Shown here piece after piece: positions 50,503-59,171 of a stretch of 64,000 nt of DNA. A program made the translations under genes and the position numbers. The notes beneath the pieces were generated by a model. The model made no database searches. It had not been told where the DNA came from and was given only the letters and a program-made list of their open reading frames with translations. The stretch is from Flavobacterium pallidum (GTDB taxonomy: Bacteria > Bacteroidota > Bacteroidia > Flavobacteriales > Flavobacteriaceae), in NCBI RefSeq assembly GCF_003097535.1, contig NZ_CP029187.1, forward strand, positions 2,232,001-2,296,000, given 5' to 3'. Numbering within the stretch: position 1 is the stretch's first letter; every line of letters starts with the position of its first letter.

Positions 50503-52957
50503 ATACATTCCCCACCCGGATCACATCGGCAAAAATTCCAGAAGCCGTTACCGCAGCACCTGCTCCGGCCCCTTTAATAATCAACGGTTGGTCGACATAG
50601 CGGTCGGTGTAAAACAATACGATATTGTCTTTCCCTTCCAGATTGTAAAAATCGTGGCCTTTCGGGATCAGCTGTAAACCTACGGATGCTTTTCCATTTT
50701 CAAACTGCGCGACATATTTCAGGCGGCAATCCTTGTCTGATGCTTCCTTATAAAGTGTGTCAAAATGGGATGCATTTGCTGTAAGCGAACTGAAGAAATC
50801 AGGCACATTATCAGTATCCAAAGATGCCTGGGGCAAAAAGGATTTGTTTTCGATGTCATTGATTTCCATTTCATAACCGCTTTCGCGAATGAGAATCAGG
50901 ATTTTACGTGCGACATCGACACCGGAAAGGTCGATTTTCGGATCTGGTTCGGTGAAACCCTGCACGCCGGCTTCTTTGACTACATCATGGAACGAGGCAT
51001 TTTCGTTGAAATTATTAAAGATGAAATTCAGACTTCCAGACAAAACAGCTTGTATTTTATTGACCTTATCGCCGGATGCAATCATTCGCTTCAAAGTGTC
51101 TATGATTGGCAATCCCGCGCCAACGTTGGTTTCGAATAAAAAAGGGGCGTTGTATTTTCGGGATAAATTTTTAAGATTCCGGTAATTGTGAAATTCCGAT
51201 GCGCAGGCGATTTTGTTACAGGTAACTACTGCGATATTCTTTTCGAGATATTGTGCATAGGTTTTTGAAATTTCGGCATTGGCAGTAATATCAACGAAAA
51301 CGCTATTGCGTAGATTGAGCGCTTTGACGCGTTCAATGAAACGTTCCTTATCGGCTTTTTCACCGTCTTCAAGCATGTTTTTCCAATCTTTCAGCGGAAT
51401 CCCGTCTTCATCGAAAAGCATTTTACGTGAATTCGAAACCCCGATCAGGCGCACATTGAGTTTCATGTTTTCCTTCAGGTAGCGTTTCTGGCTGCTGATC
51501 TGCTCCATGAATTTTTCGCCGACGTTACCGACACCCATGACAAAAAGGTTCAGTTGCTTAATGTTGTCCTCAAAGAAACGTTCGTGTAGGGTATTCAACG
51601 CTTTCTGTACATCTTTCTCATTGATCACCACCGAAATATTCCTTTCCGAAGCGCCTTGTGCAATCGCCCGGATATTGACGTTGTTTTTTCCAAGCGTACT
51701 GAACATTTTTCCGCTCAATCCCTGATGGTTCCTCATATTTTCGCCTACCAGCGCAACAATGCAAAGGTTTTTTTCAACGATGCAGGGATCGATCCTGTGT
51801 TGTGCGATTTCGATTTCAAAAGCCAGGTCGATCGCTGTTTTGGCCATATCAGCATCCGAATTCTGAACACCGATACAGATGGAATGCTCAGATGATGCCT
51901 GCGTAATAAAAACCACATTGATGCCATGATTCGACAAAGCCTCGAAAAGCCTTTTCGAAAAACCCGAAACGCCAATAATCCCCGAGCCTTCAAGCGTCAG
52001 TAACGCCATCTTATCCATATGGCTGATGCCTTTAATCGGATTCGATTGCAGGTTGTTTTCGTTTGAAATATAGGTTCCGAATGCTTCCGGTTCGAAAGTA
52101 TTCTTGATCAATATCGGAATATTGAGGTTCAAAACCGGCTGGATTGTGGGAGGATAAAGCACTTTGGCACCAAAATGCGAAAGCTCCATCGCTTCCTGAT
52201 AGGAGATTTTCTCAATCGGTTGCGCCTGTTTGACCAATTTCGGGTTTGCGGTAAACATCCCATTTACATCAGTCCAGATTTCGAGTTCGGTGGCGTTTAA
52301 GGCTGCTGCTATGATTGCGGCGGTATAATCAGAACCGCCGCGGCCTAAAGTGGTATTGTTGCCATCAGTTGATGAGGCCACAAAACCCGGCATGACGGTA
52401 ACGCGTTGCTGGTTTTCGCTGAAATAATCTGAAATCATTTTGTTTGTGAGCTCGAAATTCACTGCCGCCTTTCCGAAACTGCTGTTGGTTTTAATCAGTT
52501 CCCGGCTGTCTTTAAATCCTGTTTCCAAACCGAAATCAATATCGTGTTTCATCGCTTCCGAGATGATGCAAGATGACAGGATTTCGCCAAAACCGACAAT
52601 CGTGTCCGAAGTTCTTGCAGACAATTCGCCCAGTAAAAAACATCCGTCAAGCAAGGTGTCAAGATGGTTGATGACGCGTTTCACGTGGCTTAACAGCGCA
52701 CTTTGATGGTTTACGGGAATCAATTCCTTAATGGCTTCAAGATGTTTTTGCTCGATCAGGCGCGAGATTTCCTTGTAGTTTTCATCTTTCGCGGAAGCTT
52801 CACCGGAAGCCTTCAGCAGCAGATCGGTAACGCCGCTGAGCGCAGAAACGACGACAACAAGGCGACTTTCTTTAGATTTATTTTTTACGATATCGAGTAC
52901 GCGGCCGATATTTGCGGCATCAGCAACCGAAGTGCCGCCAAATTTTAAAATTTTCAT
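50501..52957 (-). CDS. thrA: Bifunctional aspartokinase / homoserine dehydrogenase
   Basis: 818 residues, full length for ThrA. The kinase half starts MKILKFGGTSVADAANIGRV and has TLGRGGSDYTAAIIAAALNA and EIWTDVNGMFTANPK. Two ACT-type regulatory segments follow around 310-460 (KMALLTLEGSGIIGVSGFSK; NVNIRAIAQGASERNISVVI). The dehydrogenase half, from about 465, has LFVMGVGNVGEKFMEQISSQ, FVDITANAEISKTYAQYLEK and 'ASFHDVVKEAGVQGFTEPDP'. It catalyses the first and third steps from aspartate to homoserine. It is the first structural gene of thrABC, and a Thr-rich leader peptide is encoded 78 bases upstream. Confidence 0.96.
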   Translation of the reverse strand: MKILKFGGTSVADAANIGRVLDIVKNKSKESRLVVVVSALSGVTDLLLKASGEASAKDENYKEISRLIEQKHLEAIKELIPVNHQSALLSHVKRVINHLDTLLDGCFLLGELSARTSDTIVGFGEILSSCIISEAMKHDIDFGLETGFKDSRELIKTNSSFGKAAVNFELTNKMISDYFSENQQRVTVMPGFVASSTDGNNTTLGRGGSDYTAAIIAAALNATELEIWTDVNGMFTANPKLVKQAQPIEKISYQEAMELSHFGAKVLYPPTIQPVLNLNIPILIKNTFEPEAFGTYISNENNLQSNPIKGISHMDKMALLTLEGSGIIGVSGFSKRLFEALSNHGINVVFITQASSEHSICIGVQNSDADMAKTAIDLAFEIEIAQHRIDPCIVEKNLCIVALVGENMRNHQGLSGKMFSTLGKNNVNIRAIAQGASERNISVVINEKDVQKALNTLHERFFEDNIKQLNLFVMGVGNVGEKFMEQISSQKRYLKENMKLNVRLIGVSNSRKMLFDEDGIPLKDWKNMLEDGEKADKERFIERVKALNLRNSVFVDITANAEISKTYAQYLEKNIAVVTCNKIACASEFHNYRNLKNLSRKYNAPFLFETNVGAGLPIIDTLKRMIASGDKVNKIQAVLSGSLNFIFNNFNENASFHDVVKEAGVQGFTEPDPKIDLSGVDVARKILILIRESGYEMEINDIENKSFLPQASLDTDNVPDFFSSLTANASHFDTLYKEASDKDCRLKYVAQFENGKASVGLQLIPKGHDFYNLEGKDNIVLFYTDRYVDQPLIIKGAGAGAAVTASGIFADVIRVGNV

Positions 52958-53035
52958 GATCGGGTAATTTTGTAGAGATGTAATAGCGTTTTATTTTCTT
53001 TCGAAAAAACAGGAATAGGATGATATGTGACAAAT

Positions 53036-53125
53036 TTACCCCAAAGGGGTTGTAGTAGTGCCAATCGTTGAGCCTGTGGCTAACGCTGCTGGAAGAAGTG
53101 TCAATATGTAAACAGGATTTGTCAT
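53036..53125 (-). CDS. Threonine operon leader peptide
   Basis: An ATG at 53125 opens a 29-residue frame ending in TAA at 53036. Its C-terminal half is ATGSTIGTTTTPLG: eight threonines in total, four of them consecutive (ACT ACT ACA ACC), and an isoleucine two residues before that run. It lies 78 bases upstream of thrA and just downstream of a -7 box. In enterobacteria the ThrL leader, rich in Thr and Ile codons, controls thrABC by ribosome stalling, and this frame has the same features and position. The stem ACCCC-TTT-GGGGT covers the last Thr codon and the stop. I could not find a standard T-tailed terminator, so classical attenuation is not proven. Confidence 0.72.
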   Translation of the reverse strand: MTNPVYILTLLPAALATGSTIGTTTTPLG

Positions 53126-53136
53126 AAGCGTTTTGC

Positions 53137-53144
53137 CAAAAATA
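53137..53144 (-). promoter_or_regulatory. -7 box of the thr operon
   Basis: On the minus strand, TATTTTTG fits TAnnTTTG. Transcription would begin a few bases before the leader ATG at 53125, leaving a very short untranslated lead. No clear -33 TTG is seen. Confidence 0.5.
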
Positions 53145-53360
53145 CATTTTTTTAAATATAATGATGCCTTCTGTGAAATTTTTACGGATATCTTATAAAA
53201 TGTGTGATGTGTAACTTGTTAAGAGTTGATTTTTTATTTAATTATTGCAAAAAATACTTATTCTGAAATTTGAGCGGTAGTGTAACTTATAATTATTATC
53301 AACAAACTTTGGATTTTAACCGCCGATTGCGGAATTTTGGGCTTTCAATCAAACCACATA

Positions 53361-54869
53361 ATGGACAATACCCACTATATCAGTTCGGATATACTGACCT
53401 TCGAACAAATCAACGACATTATCATACAGCATAAAACGGTAGCACTTTCAGAAGAAGCGAAAGTGAATATCCAGAAATGCCGGGATTACCTCGACAACAA
53501 AATGCAAATGCATGACGACCCGATTTACGGCATCAACACCGGTTTCGGGTCGCTTTATAATATTAAGATATCAAAGGAAAACCTTTCCAAACTTCAGGAA
53601 AACCTGGTCAAGTCGCATGCGTGCGGCATCGGTGATGAAGTGCCGCAGCCCATCGTAAAACTGATGTTGTTGCTGAAAATCCAATCGTTAAGCTACGGAA
53701 ATTCAGGCGTGCAGCTGATTACGGTCGAAAGGCTGGTTGATTTCTATAATAATGATATCCTTCCTGTAATCTATACACAAGGTTCGCTTGGCGCTTCTGG
53801 CGATCTGGCACCTTTGGCCCATTTATCGTTGCCATTGCTGGGATTGGGAGAAGTTTGTTTCGGGCATAAGAAATTACCGGCGATGGATGTATTGACCCAT
53901 TTTGGCTGGAAACCGATCGAGTTGCAGTCGAAAGAAGGCCTGGCCTTGCTGAACGGAACACAGTTTATGAGCGCTTATGGCGTGTATGTATTGCTGAAAG
54001 CCTGTAAATACTCATACCTGGCAGATTTGATAGGGTCGGTTTCGTTAGAAGGATTTGACGGCAGGATCGAGCCTTTCAACGAATTGATCCATTACATCAG
54101 GCCACATAAAGGACAGGTTGTAACGGCGCGCCGCGTGACCGAATTCCTTGAAGGAAGCCAGATTATTTCCCAACATAAGCAGCATGTACAGGATCCGTAT
54201 TCCTTCCGTTGCATGCCGCAGGTGCATGGCGCTTCAAAGGATGCCATCGATTATGTGAAGAAAGTTTTCAAGACCGAAGTGAATTCTGTAACCGATAACC
54301 CGAATATTTTCTGGGAAAGAGATACCATCATTTCCGGCGGGAATTTCCACGGGCAGCCATTGGCGCTGGCCTTGGATTTTATCGCCATCGCGCTGTCAGA
54401 ACTGGGCAGTATTTCCGAAAGGCGTACTTACCAATTGATTTCCGGATTGCGTATGCTTCCGGCATTTTTGGTTGAAAATCCGGGGCTGAATTCCGGTTTC
54501 ATGATTCCGCAGTATACTGCAGCAAGCATCGCCAGCCAGAACAAACAACTTTCTACCCCGGCAAGCGTCGACAGTATTGTTTCCTCGAACGGGCAGGAAG
54601 ACCACGTGAGTATGGGCGCGAATGCTGCGGTTAAAGCACTCAAAGTGATGGAAAACCTCGAAAGGATTCTGGCGATAGAATTGATGAATGCATCCCAGGC
54701 GATACATTTCCGCGAACCATTGAAATCAAGTACTTTTATTGAAAGCTTCCTGAAATCTTACAGGGAAGACGTGCCGTTGGTAGGCGAGGACCGCATTTTA
54801 CATTATGATATTGCTAAAACGGTGGAGTTTTTGAATAGTTTCCAGATTGAGGAAGATCTGTTTAATTAA
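53361..54869 (+). CDS. hutH: Histidine ammonia-lyase (aromatic amino acid lyase family)
   Basis: 502 residues from the ATG at 53361 (MDNTHYISSDILTFEQINDI). The MIO cofactor tripeptide Ala145-Ser-Gly147 lies in TQGSLGASGDLAPLAHLSLP. The catalytic Tyr loop is IYGINTGFGSLYNIKI, and the substrate-side motif NLVKSHACGIGD resembles histidine lyases rather than tyrosine lyases (which tend to SHSSG). The enzyme removes ammonia from histidine to give urocanate, the first step of histidine use. No hutU, hutI or hutG gene is next to it, so a role in another pathway cannot be excluded. The hut call is therefore by similarity alone. Confidence 0.85.
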   Translation: MDNTHYISSDILTFEQINDIIIQHKTVALSEEAKVNIQKCRDYLDNKMQMHDDPIYGINTGFGSLYNIKISKENLSKLQENLVKSHACGIGDEVPQPIVKLMLLLKIQSLSYGNSGVQLITVERLVDFYNNDILPVIYTQGSLGASGDLAPLAHLSLPLLGLGEVCFGHKKLPAMDVLTHFGWKPIELQSKEGLALLNGTQFMSAYGVYVLLKACKYSYLADLIGSVSLEGFDGRIEPFNELIHYIRPHKGQVVTARRVTEFLEGSQIISQHKQHVQDPYSFRCMPQVHGASKDAIDYVKKVFKTEVNSVTDNPNIFWERDTIISGGNFHGQPLALALDFIAIALSELGSISERRTYQLISGLRMLPAFLVENPGLNSGFMIPQYTAASIASQNKQLSTPASVDSIVSSNGQEDHVSMGANAAVKALKVMENLERILAIELMNASQAIHFREPLKSSTFIESFLKSYREDVPLVGEDRILHYDIAKTVEFLNSFQIEEDLFN

Positions 54870-54928
54870 ATCAAGCTTAAGACAGCCAAGGCATAAAAGA
54901 GATTTTTATGCTAACTTAAAATTGCATT

Positions 54929-55480
54929 ATGAAAATTACCTGTTCCCATTGCCATGCTGAAAACGATGCCGGATTGAAGTATTGTGTTACTTGTGGGTAC
55001 GCTTTGCCTGTGCCGGAAATTCAGCAGCAACCCATCACAACTAAAAGTGAAGGCAAACCAAAAAGGACCTCAAAAATAAATATGAAGACCATTATAGGAA
55101 TTGTGATTGGCACCGTATTCGGTACTTTCATATCCCAATATATTTTCTTTCCATCGGTAGAGCGGCAATTGTCGAAAGCGGCCGAAGAAGTGAACCAGAG
55201 GGCACCCGTCGTTATCGACCAGGACCTCAGGTTGAAAAGCGCCGAGGCGTTGCCAAACCGGACTTTTCAATACAATTACAACCTCATAAACTTAACGCGT
55301 GCGGAAGTAAAGACCGACACGGTTAAAAAATACCTGTTCCCGTCCGTGTTGCAGGCGGTAAAGACAAAACCGGAGCTTAAGGCGTTCCGCGACAACGACG
55401 TGACACTGATCTACAATTATATGGATAAGGATGACGAGTTTGTCATTAAGTACGTCATTACCCCGGATATGTATAAATAA
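54929..55480 (+). CDS. Zinc-ribbon, single-pass membrane protein
   Basis: 183 residues. The N-terminus MKITCSHCHAENDAGLKYCV with TCGYALPVP is a CxxC...CxxC zinc ribbon (Cys5, 8, 19 and 22). A linker with basic residues (KPKRTSKINMK) precedes one membrane segment (TIIGIVIGTVFGTFISQYIF). The extracytoplasmic part (about 75-183) carries 'QDLRLKSAEALPNRTFQYNY' and 'DVTLIYNYMDKDDEFVIKYV', a small alpha/beta domain I do not recognise. It lies 32 bases upstream of yaaA and may be co-transcribed. Function unknown. Confidence 0.8.
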   Translation: MKITCSHCHAENDAGLKYCVTCGYALPVPEIQQQPITTKSEGKPKRTSKINMKTIIGIVIGTVFGTFISQYIFFPSVERQLSKAAEEVNQRAPVVIDQDLRLKSAEALPNRTFQYNYNLINLTRAEVKTDTVKKYLFPSVLQAVKTKPELKAFRDNDVTLIYNYMDKDDEFVIKYVITPDMYK

Positions 55481-55512
55481 ACCTGCACGGCAATCGTTTT
55501 GAAAAAAATAGT

Positions 55513-56271
55513 ATGAAAATCGTTATTTCCCCAGCAAAATCACTCGACTTCGAATCGCCGTTGCCCACCGAAAGGCATACGAAACACGCTTTTATGAAAC
55601 AAAGCCGCATCGTGCAATCGGTGGTGAAAAAGAAAAAACCTGCGGAATTGATGGAATTGATGGACATTTCAGACAATCTTGCGCAACTCAACTGGCAGCG
55701 CAATAAAAAATGGAAAACGCCGTTCACGCCTGAAAATGCGCGCCCTGCGATGTATGCTTTTAATGGCGATGTGTACCAGGGATTGGATGCCTACACGATC
55801 CCGTTGGAAAAACTGGATAATTTGCAAAGCAGCCTACGCATCCTTTCAGGCTTGTATGGATTGCTGAAGCCTTTGGATTTAATCCAGCCTTACCGTTTGG
55901 AAATGGGCACGCAATTGCCCGTTGGTGATAACAAAAACCTGTATGAATTCTGGAAAGCCGATCTTACCAAAGCACTGAATAAGGAATTGAAAAAAAATGA
56001 ATTGTTCATCAACCTCGCCAGCCAGGAATACTTTGGGGCGATTGATGCGAAAGCTTTGAAGGTTCCCGTAATTACGCCCGAGTTTATGGATTTTAAGGAT
56101 GGTAAACTCAAGATGATCAGTTTTTTTGCAAAGAAAGCGCGCGGGATGATGGTGCGTTATATTTTGGATACGGATGCAAAGACCGTAGATGATTTGAAAG
56201 GCTTCAACTACGAAGGATATCAATTTGATGCGAATTTATCGAAGGGGAATAAGTTGGTTTTTACAAGGTAA
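55513..56271 (+). CDS. yaaA: Peroxide stress protein YaaA (UPF0246)
   Basis: 252 residues, typical family length. MKIVISPAKSLDFESPLP is the signature start. 'ARPAMYAFNGDVYQGLDAYT', 'LRILSGLYGLLKPLDLIQPY', 'RLEMGTQLPV' and 'INLASQEYFGAIDAKALKVP' are the conserved blocks of the family. In E. coli YaaA lowers free iron and DNA damage during peroxide stress, and it has a DNA-binding fold. It ends three bases before the convergent deacetylase gene. Confidence 0.95.
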   Translation: MKIVISPAKSLDFESPLPTERHTKHAFMKQSRIVQSVVKKKKPAELMELMDISDNLAQLNWQRNKKWKTPFTPENARPAMYAFNGDVYQGLDAYTIPLEKLDNLQSSLRILSGLYGLLKPLDLIQPYRLEMGTQLPVGDNKNLYEFWKADLTKALNKELKKNELFINLASQEYFGAIDAKALKVPVITPEFMDFKDGKLKMISFFAKKARGMMVRYILDTDAKTVDDLKGFNYEGYQFDANLSKGNKLVFTR

Positions 56272-56273
56272 AC

Positions 56274-57071
56274 TCATTGCTGGCTTTGCCTGATATACTT
56301 CGCCACCTCCACCATCGTGGTTACCCAGATATCTTTCTCCCGCTTCTTTAAGTATTCCAGTAATTTCTGGTGCTCTTCTAAACTGATGTTCATCGGATGC
56401 TCGCCACCCACGCCGTGAAACAGGAACACTATGAATGAGTTTGCTTTTTCAGCTTCTTCCACCTGTGCAATCATTTGTGCGGCCGTGGTACCGTCTTCAA
56501 TAAACGCACTGATGTTGGTCAAATCCACATTTTTCGCAGGAAGAAATCCTGATGCCACGCCTCTTGCGCCCACGAAATCATTTTTCAGCTGATTATAATA
56601 TAACGTATCATGAATGGTGAAATCACCGCAGGGGTAGGCAAATGTCCTTTCGTTTTTCCCGTCAATGGCTTTCAGGAAAGCGTTGTTGATTCGGATTTCA
56701 TTTACGGCACGCGCGACGGTATATCGTGTTAAATCATTTTCATTTCCAACCCAATCCCGTCCGGGTAAGGTTCCATCACAGGGATGGTTTAAAGTATGGT
56801 TGCCCAATTCGTGGCCTTGCGCGGCAGCTTTACGCCATTCGGGAATCCGGTTCGTCACTGCGGGGGATGACCCGATGAGGTAAAAAGTGCCTTTAAAATT
56901 GAATGCGTTCAATGCGGGAATCACTTTGTCGAGATGGATGTTTAGCGCATCATCATACGTCAGGACGACCGCACATTTCTTTCCGTTCCAAAGCTTTGTA
57001 TGGGGTTGGGAATAGCTGAGAAAATGAAATAATGATAGTAAAATAACAATAGGAAATTGTTTCAATCTCAT
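56274..57071 (-). CDS. Exported polysaccharide deacetylase (NodB domain)
   Basis: 265 residues with a signal peptide (LKQFPIVILLSLFHFLSYSQ). NodB motif 1, CAVVLTYDDALNIHLDKV, has the Asp pair for metal and base, and motif 2 is GHELGNHTLNHPCDG with the two metal histidines. Motif 3 lies in RTFAYPCGDFTIH, and the late 'SFIVFLFHGVGGEHPMN' gives the catalytic His. All key residues are present, so it should deacetylate an N- or O-acetylated glycan in the periplasm or outside. It lies downstream of the DUF2063/DUF692 genes on the same strand, 60 bases away, and may or may not belong to that operon. Confidence 0.88.
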   Translation of the reverse strand: MRLKQFPIVILLSLFHFLSYSQPHTKLWNGKKCAVVLTYDDALNIHLDKVIPALNAFNFKGTFYLIGSSPAVTNRIPEWRKAAAQGHELGNHTLNHPCDGTLPGRDWVGNENDLTRYTVARAVNEIRINNAFLKAIDGKNERTFAYPCGDFTIHDTLYYNQLKNDFVGARGVASGFLPAKNVDLTNISAFIEDGTTAAQMIAQVEEAEKANSFIVFLFHGVGGEHPMNISLEEHQKLLEYLKKREKDIWVTTMVEVAKYIRQSQQ

Positions 57072-57131
57072 GATGGAAAGGTTTGATTTCCAAAGGTAAT
57101 AAATTTCCGAAGTGTTCCCGAAAGGTTTACA

Positions 57132-57947
57132 TCAGTGCTGATTGATTGCGATAAATCCGGAAGCGATAAAATTTTTCCGCCAGATGGGCCATACATTTTC
57201 GAGTTTTTCATTTTCGATGTTGAATTCGGCAAGCAGTTTTTGTTTCGCTTCAGAAATGGACAAGCCGGATTTTATACTGCTTAAAAAGGAATATTGGTCA
57301 AAGCCGATATTGAATAATCCAAGCCGGTAATTTTGCCGGGACACCGCACAAAAAGTGTTCTGTGGAAAAGGCAGATCCGGGGACCTGTCCGCATTGAAAT
57401 CAAGGTAGAAACTGCAAATAGGGAACTGGTGTTCAAAAAGGTACAGGGTTGGTGATGCGGATAGCCATTCATCGGGCGTATTTTCATTTGCTGTGTTTTC
57501 ATCGGCGTTATTCTTCATGTCAAAAATTACTGATAAGGCAAATTCAAATGCGGCAAGTTCAATCATGAAATCCGGCCATGATTCCTGTTCGCCTTCCGTG
57601 TCGGGCCTTGTTCTGGAAAGAAATTCAGAAAATTTTTCACCTAAATTGTTCAAGGTATAACTGTGCGACGGATTGCTGTCGAGGTATTCATCGGCGAAAG
57701 CCTGAAACAATTCTTCGCCAAGTGCAAACGACAGAGCCTTGAACTGGCTTTGCATACACGAGCGCAACCTCGCAATATAACTGTGCCTGTAGATACTTAA
57801 ATGCTGTGAAGCGCTGAGTCTTTCAGAATCGCAAACCACATCTTCGGCAGTCATTCCTAATGTACTGACCGGAACCGAATTGACCAACATCGATTGCATC
57901 CAATGCTGGATTTCCTTGATTGGCAAATCGTTTTTTTCTTTTGGCAT
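57132..57947 (-). CDS. DUF2063/HvfC-BufC-like partner of the MNIO enzyme
   Basis: 271 residues. The N-terminal helical part 'EIQHWMQSMLVNSVPVSTLG' and 'ASQHLSIYRHSYIARLRSCM' with QSQFKALSFALGEELFQAFA is the DUF2063 signature (Y-R..Y..RL...L...FP.L...LG). The C-terminal part, 'SWPDFMIELAAFEFALSVIF' through 'NFIASGFIAINQH', is the longer region usual in HvfC-like proteins. These proteins work with DUF692 enzymes as substrate-binding partners in making modified Cys-rich peptides. It starts one base after the stop of the DUF692 gene, so the two are translationally coupled. Confidence 0.85.
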   Translation of the reverse strand: MPKEKNDLPIKEIQHWMQSMLVNSVPVSTLGMTAEDVVCDSERLSASQHLSIYRHSYIARLRSCMQSQFKALSFALGEELFQAFADEYLDSNPSHSYTLNNLGEKFSEFLSRTRPDTEGEQESWPDFMIELAAFEFALSVIFDMKNNADENTANENTPDEWLSASPTLYLFEHQFPICSFYLDFNADRSPDLPFPQNTFCAVSRQNYRLGLFNIGFDQYSFLSSIKSGLSISEAKQKLLAEFNIENEKLENVWPIWRKNFIASGFIAINQH

Positions 57948-57948
57948 T

Positions 57949-58899
57949 TTAAAATTTCATTTCGCTGACGAGGAAATCTACGGGATTTGAGATCACCGAA
58001 TCGGCAGGATTGTGATTTGGAACCGCGTTGAACTGCGTGCTGAATCCATTCATGAATTGTTTCGACTTCATCAACTCCTTGTGACAGGTTTCGAAGTCAG
58101 GAATATTGCCATCCCATTCCAGTAATGTTGCGGTGCCGCCTGTGAGCTGCCATGCGAGCGAAAACAATTCCCAAACCGTATCGGTGACCTTCCTGTCGTG
58201 GGTATCAATAATGTAATCGCCGCAATGCTGGTGCCCGGCAATATGCATCTGGACAATGCGGTCGTGGGGCAATTGCTTAATGTAATGCATCGGATCAAAA
58301 TCGTTGTTGAATGAGGACACATATACATTATTCACGTCAAGCAGCAAGCCACAGCCGGTTTCTTCCGTCATGTAGCGCAGGAAGTCGTATTCGGCAATGG
58401 TGGATTGCTTAAAAGTGAGGTATGTGCTGGGGTTTTCAAGGATTAAAGGCCTTTCCAGGAAATCCTGTACCTGATTGATCCGGCTGATGATGTGTTTCAG
58501 CGACGCTTCATTTAAAACTACCGGGAGTAAATCGTGGGTATTGAGCATGTTGATTCCCGTCCAGCAAAGATGGTCGCTGATCCATAACGGATTGATTTCT
58601 GCGGCAAGCGACTTGAGTTTTGAAAGGTATTCGAAGTTCAGATCATCGGTGCTGCCAATAGAAAGCGACACCCCGTGCATTACTACAGGATATCGCTCAA
58701 CCAACTGTCTTAAGATATGGCGCGGCCGCCCGCCTGAATCCATAAAATTCTCTGAAATGATTTCAAACCAATCGACTTCAGGGCGATGCTCAAGTATGTA
58801 ATCGAAATGGGTGCTGCGTAAGCCCAAGCCTAAACCGGGATTTGGCAAGGTTTTGACCATATCGCTGTATGCTGCTGCTGATTTTATGTTGTCTTTCAT
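57949..58899 (-). CDS. DUF692 multinuclear non-heme iron oxidative (MNIO) enzyme, HvfB/BufB-like
   Basis: 316 residues from the ATG at 58899; the longer frame reads through repeat DNA. The TIM-barrel family shows 'LGLGLRSTHFDYILEHRPEV', DWFEIISENFMDSGG, 'VMHGVSLSIGSTDDLNFEYL', LWISDHLCWTGI, 'LLLDVNNVYVSSFNNDFDP', 'IVQMHIAGHQHCGDYIIDTH' and LLEWDGNIPDFE. The His, Asp, Glu and Asn residues that bind the iron atoms in this family are all visible. MNIO enzymes oxidise cysteine or other residues of ribosomal peptides (methanobactin MbnB, TglH, ChrH, bufferin enzymes). The Cys-rich protein at 59172-59759 is the natural substrate candidate. Confidence 0.9.
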   Translation of the reverse strand: MKDNIKSAAAYSDMVKTLPNPGLGLGLRSTHFDYILEHRPEVDWFEIISENFMDSGGRPRHILRQLVERYPVVMHGVSLSIGSTDDLNFEYLSKLKSLAAEINPLWISDHLCWTGINMLNTHDLLPVVLNEASLKHIISRINQVQDFLERPLILENPSTYLTFKQSTIAEYDFLRYMTEETGCGLLLDVNNVYVSSFNNDFDPMHYIKQLPHDRIVQMHIAGHQHCGDYIIDTHDRKVTDTVWELFSLAWQLTGGTATLLEWDGNIPDFETCHKELMKSKQFMNGFSTQFNAVPNHNPADSVISNPVDFLVSEMKF

Positions 58900-58926
58900 A
58901 TAAATTTCATTTCTTTTATTCTTCTT

Positions 58927-59133
58927 TACTTTTTGTCTTGAAACAAAAAGTAACAAAAAATTCAAGCCAGCCTCTTCTGGCTCCGCCCAGTTCGGCCGCT
59001 GACCTCGGGTCGGCGACCTGCTATCCCTTGATTCCTAAAATCAAAAAACTCGCTGCGCTCAAACAGTTTTGATTTTTACGGAATCTTCGGAATGCAGGTG
59101 CCCGCCTGCGAAGCGGAAGGCGGAGTGACTTAC
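58927..59133. repeat. Mosaic of hairpins between the Cys-rich and MNIO genes
   Basis: The stretch contains TACTTTTTGT-CTTGAA-ACAAAAAGTA (58927-58952, perfect 10-bp stem), a longer imperfect hairpin with arms GATTCC.AAAATCAAAA..ACT and AGTTTTGATTTTTACGGAATC (59030-59085), and GCAGG..CCTGC with GC-rich flanks (59093-59130). It resembles dispersed intergenic repeats seen in Bacteroidota rather than an ordinary operon spacer, and divides the cluster into two parts. Confidence 0.55.
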
Positions 59134-59171
59134 TGAAGTATACGATGAATAAAGTATTGGGAAATAATTAT

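Larger units (their letters stand above)
52958..53360. other. 403-base divergent region between thrA and hutH
   Basis: Toward thrA it holds the leader peptide gene (53036-53125) and its -7 box. Between the leader stop and thrA lie 77 bases, with ACCCC-TTT-GGGGT as the only obvious hairpin (at the leader stop) and one run of six Ts without a GC stem before it. Toward hutH I see ATTGC followed 20-odd bases later by AAATTTG, a weak promoter candidate only. Confidence 0.6.

Noticed and set aside
53361..54869. Tyrosine ammonia-lyase of a flexirubin-type pigment cluster
   Set aside because: The SHACG motif fits histidine lyases better, and no pigment genes are near; kept as hutH with some reserve.
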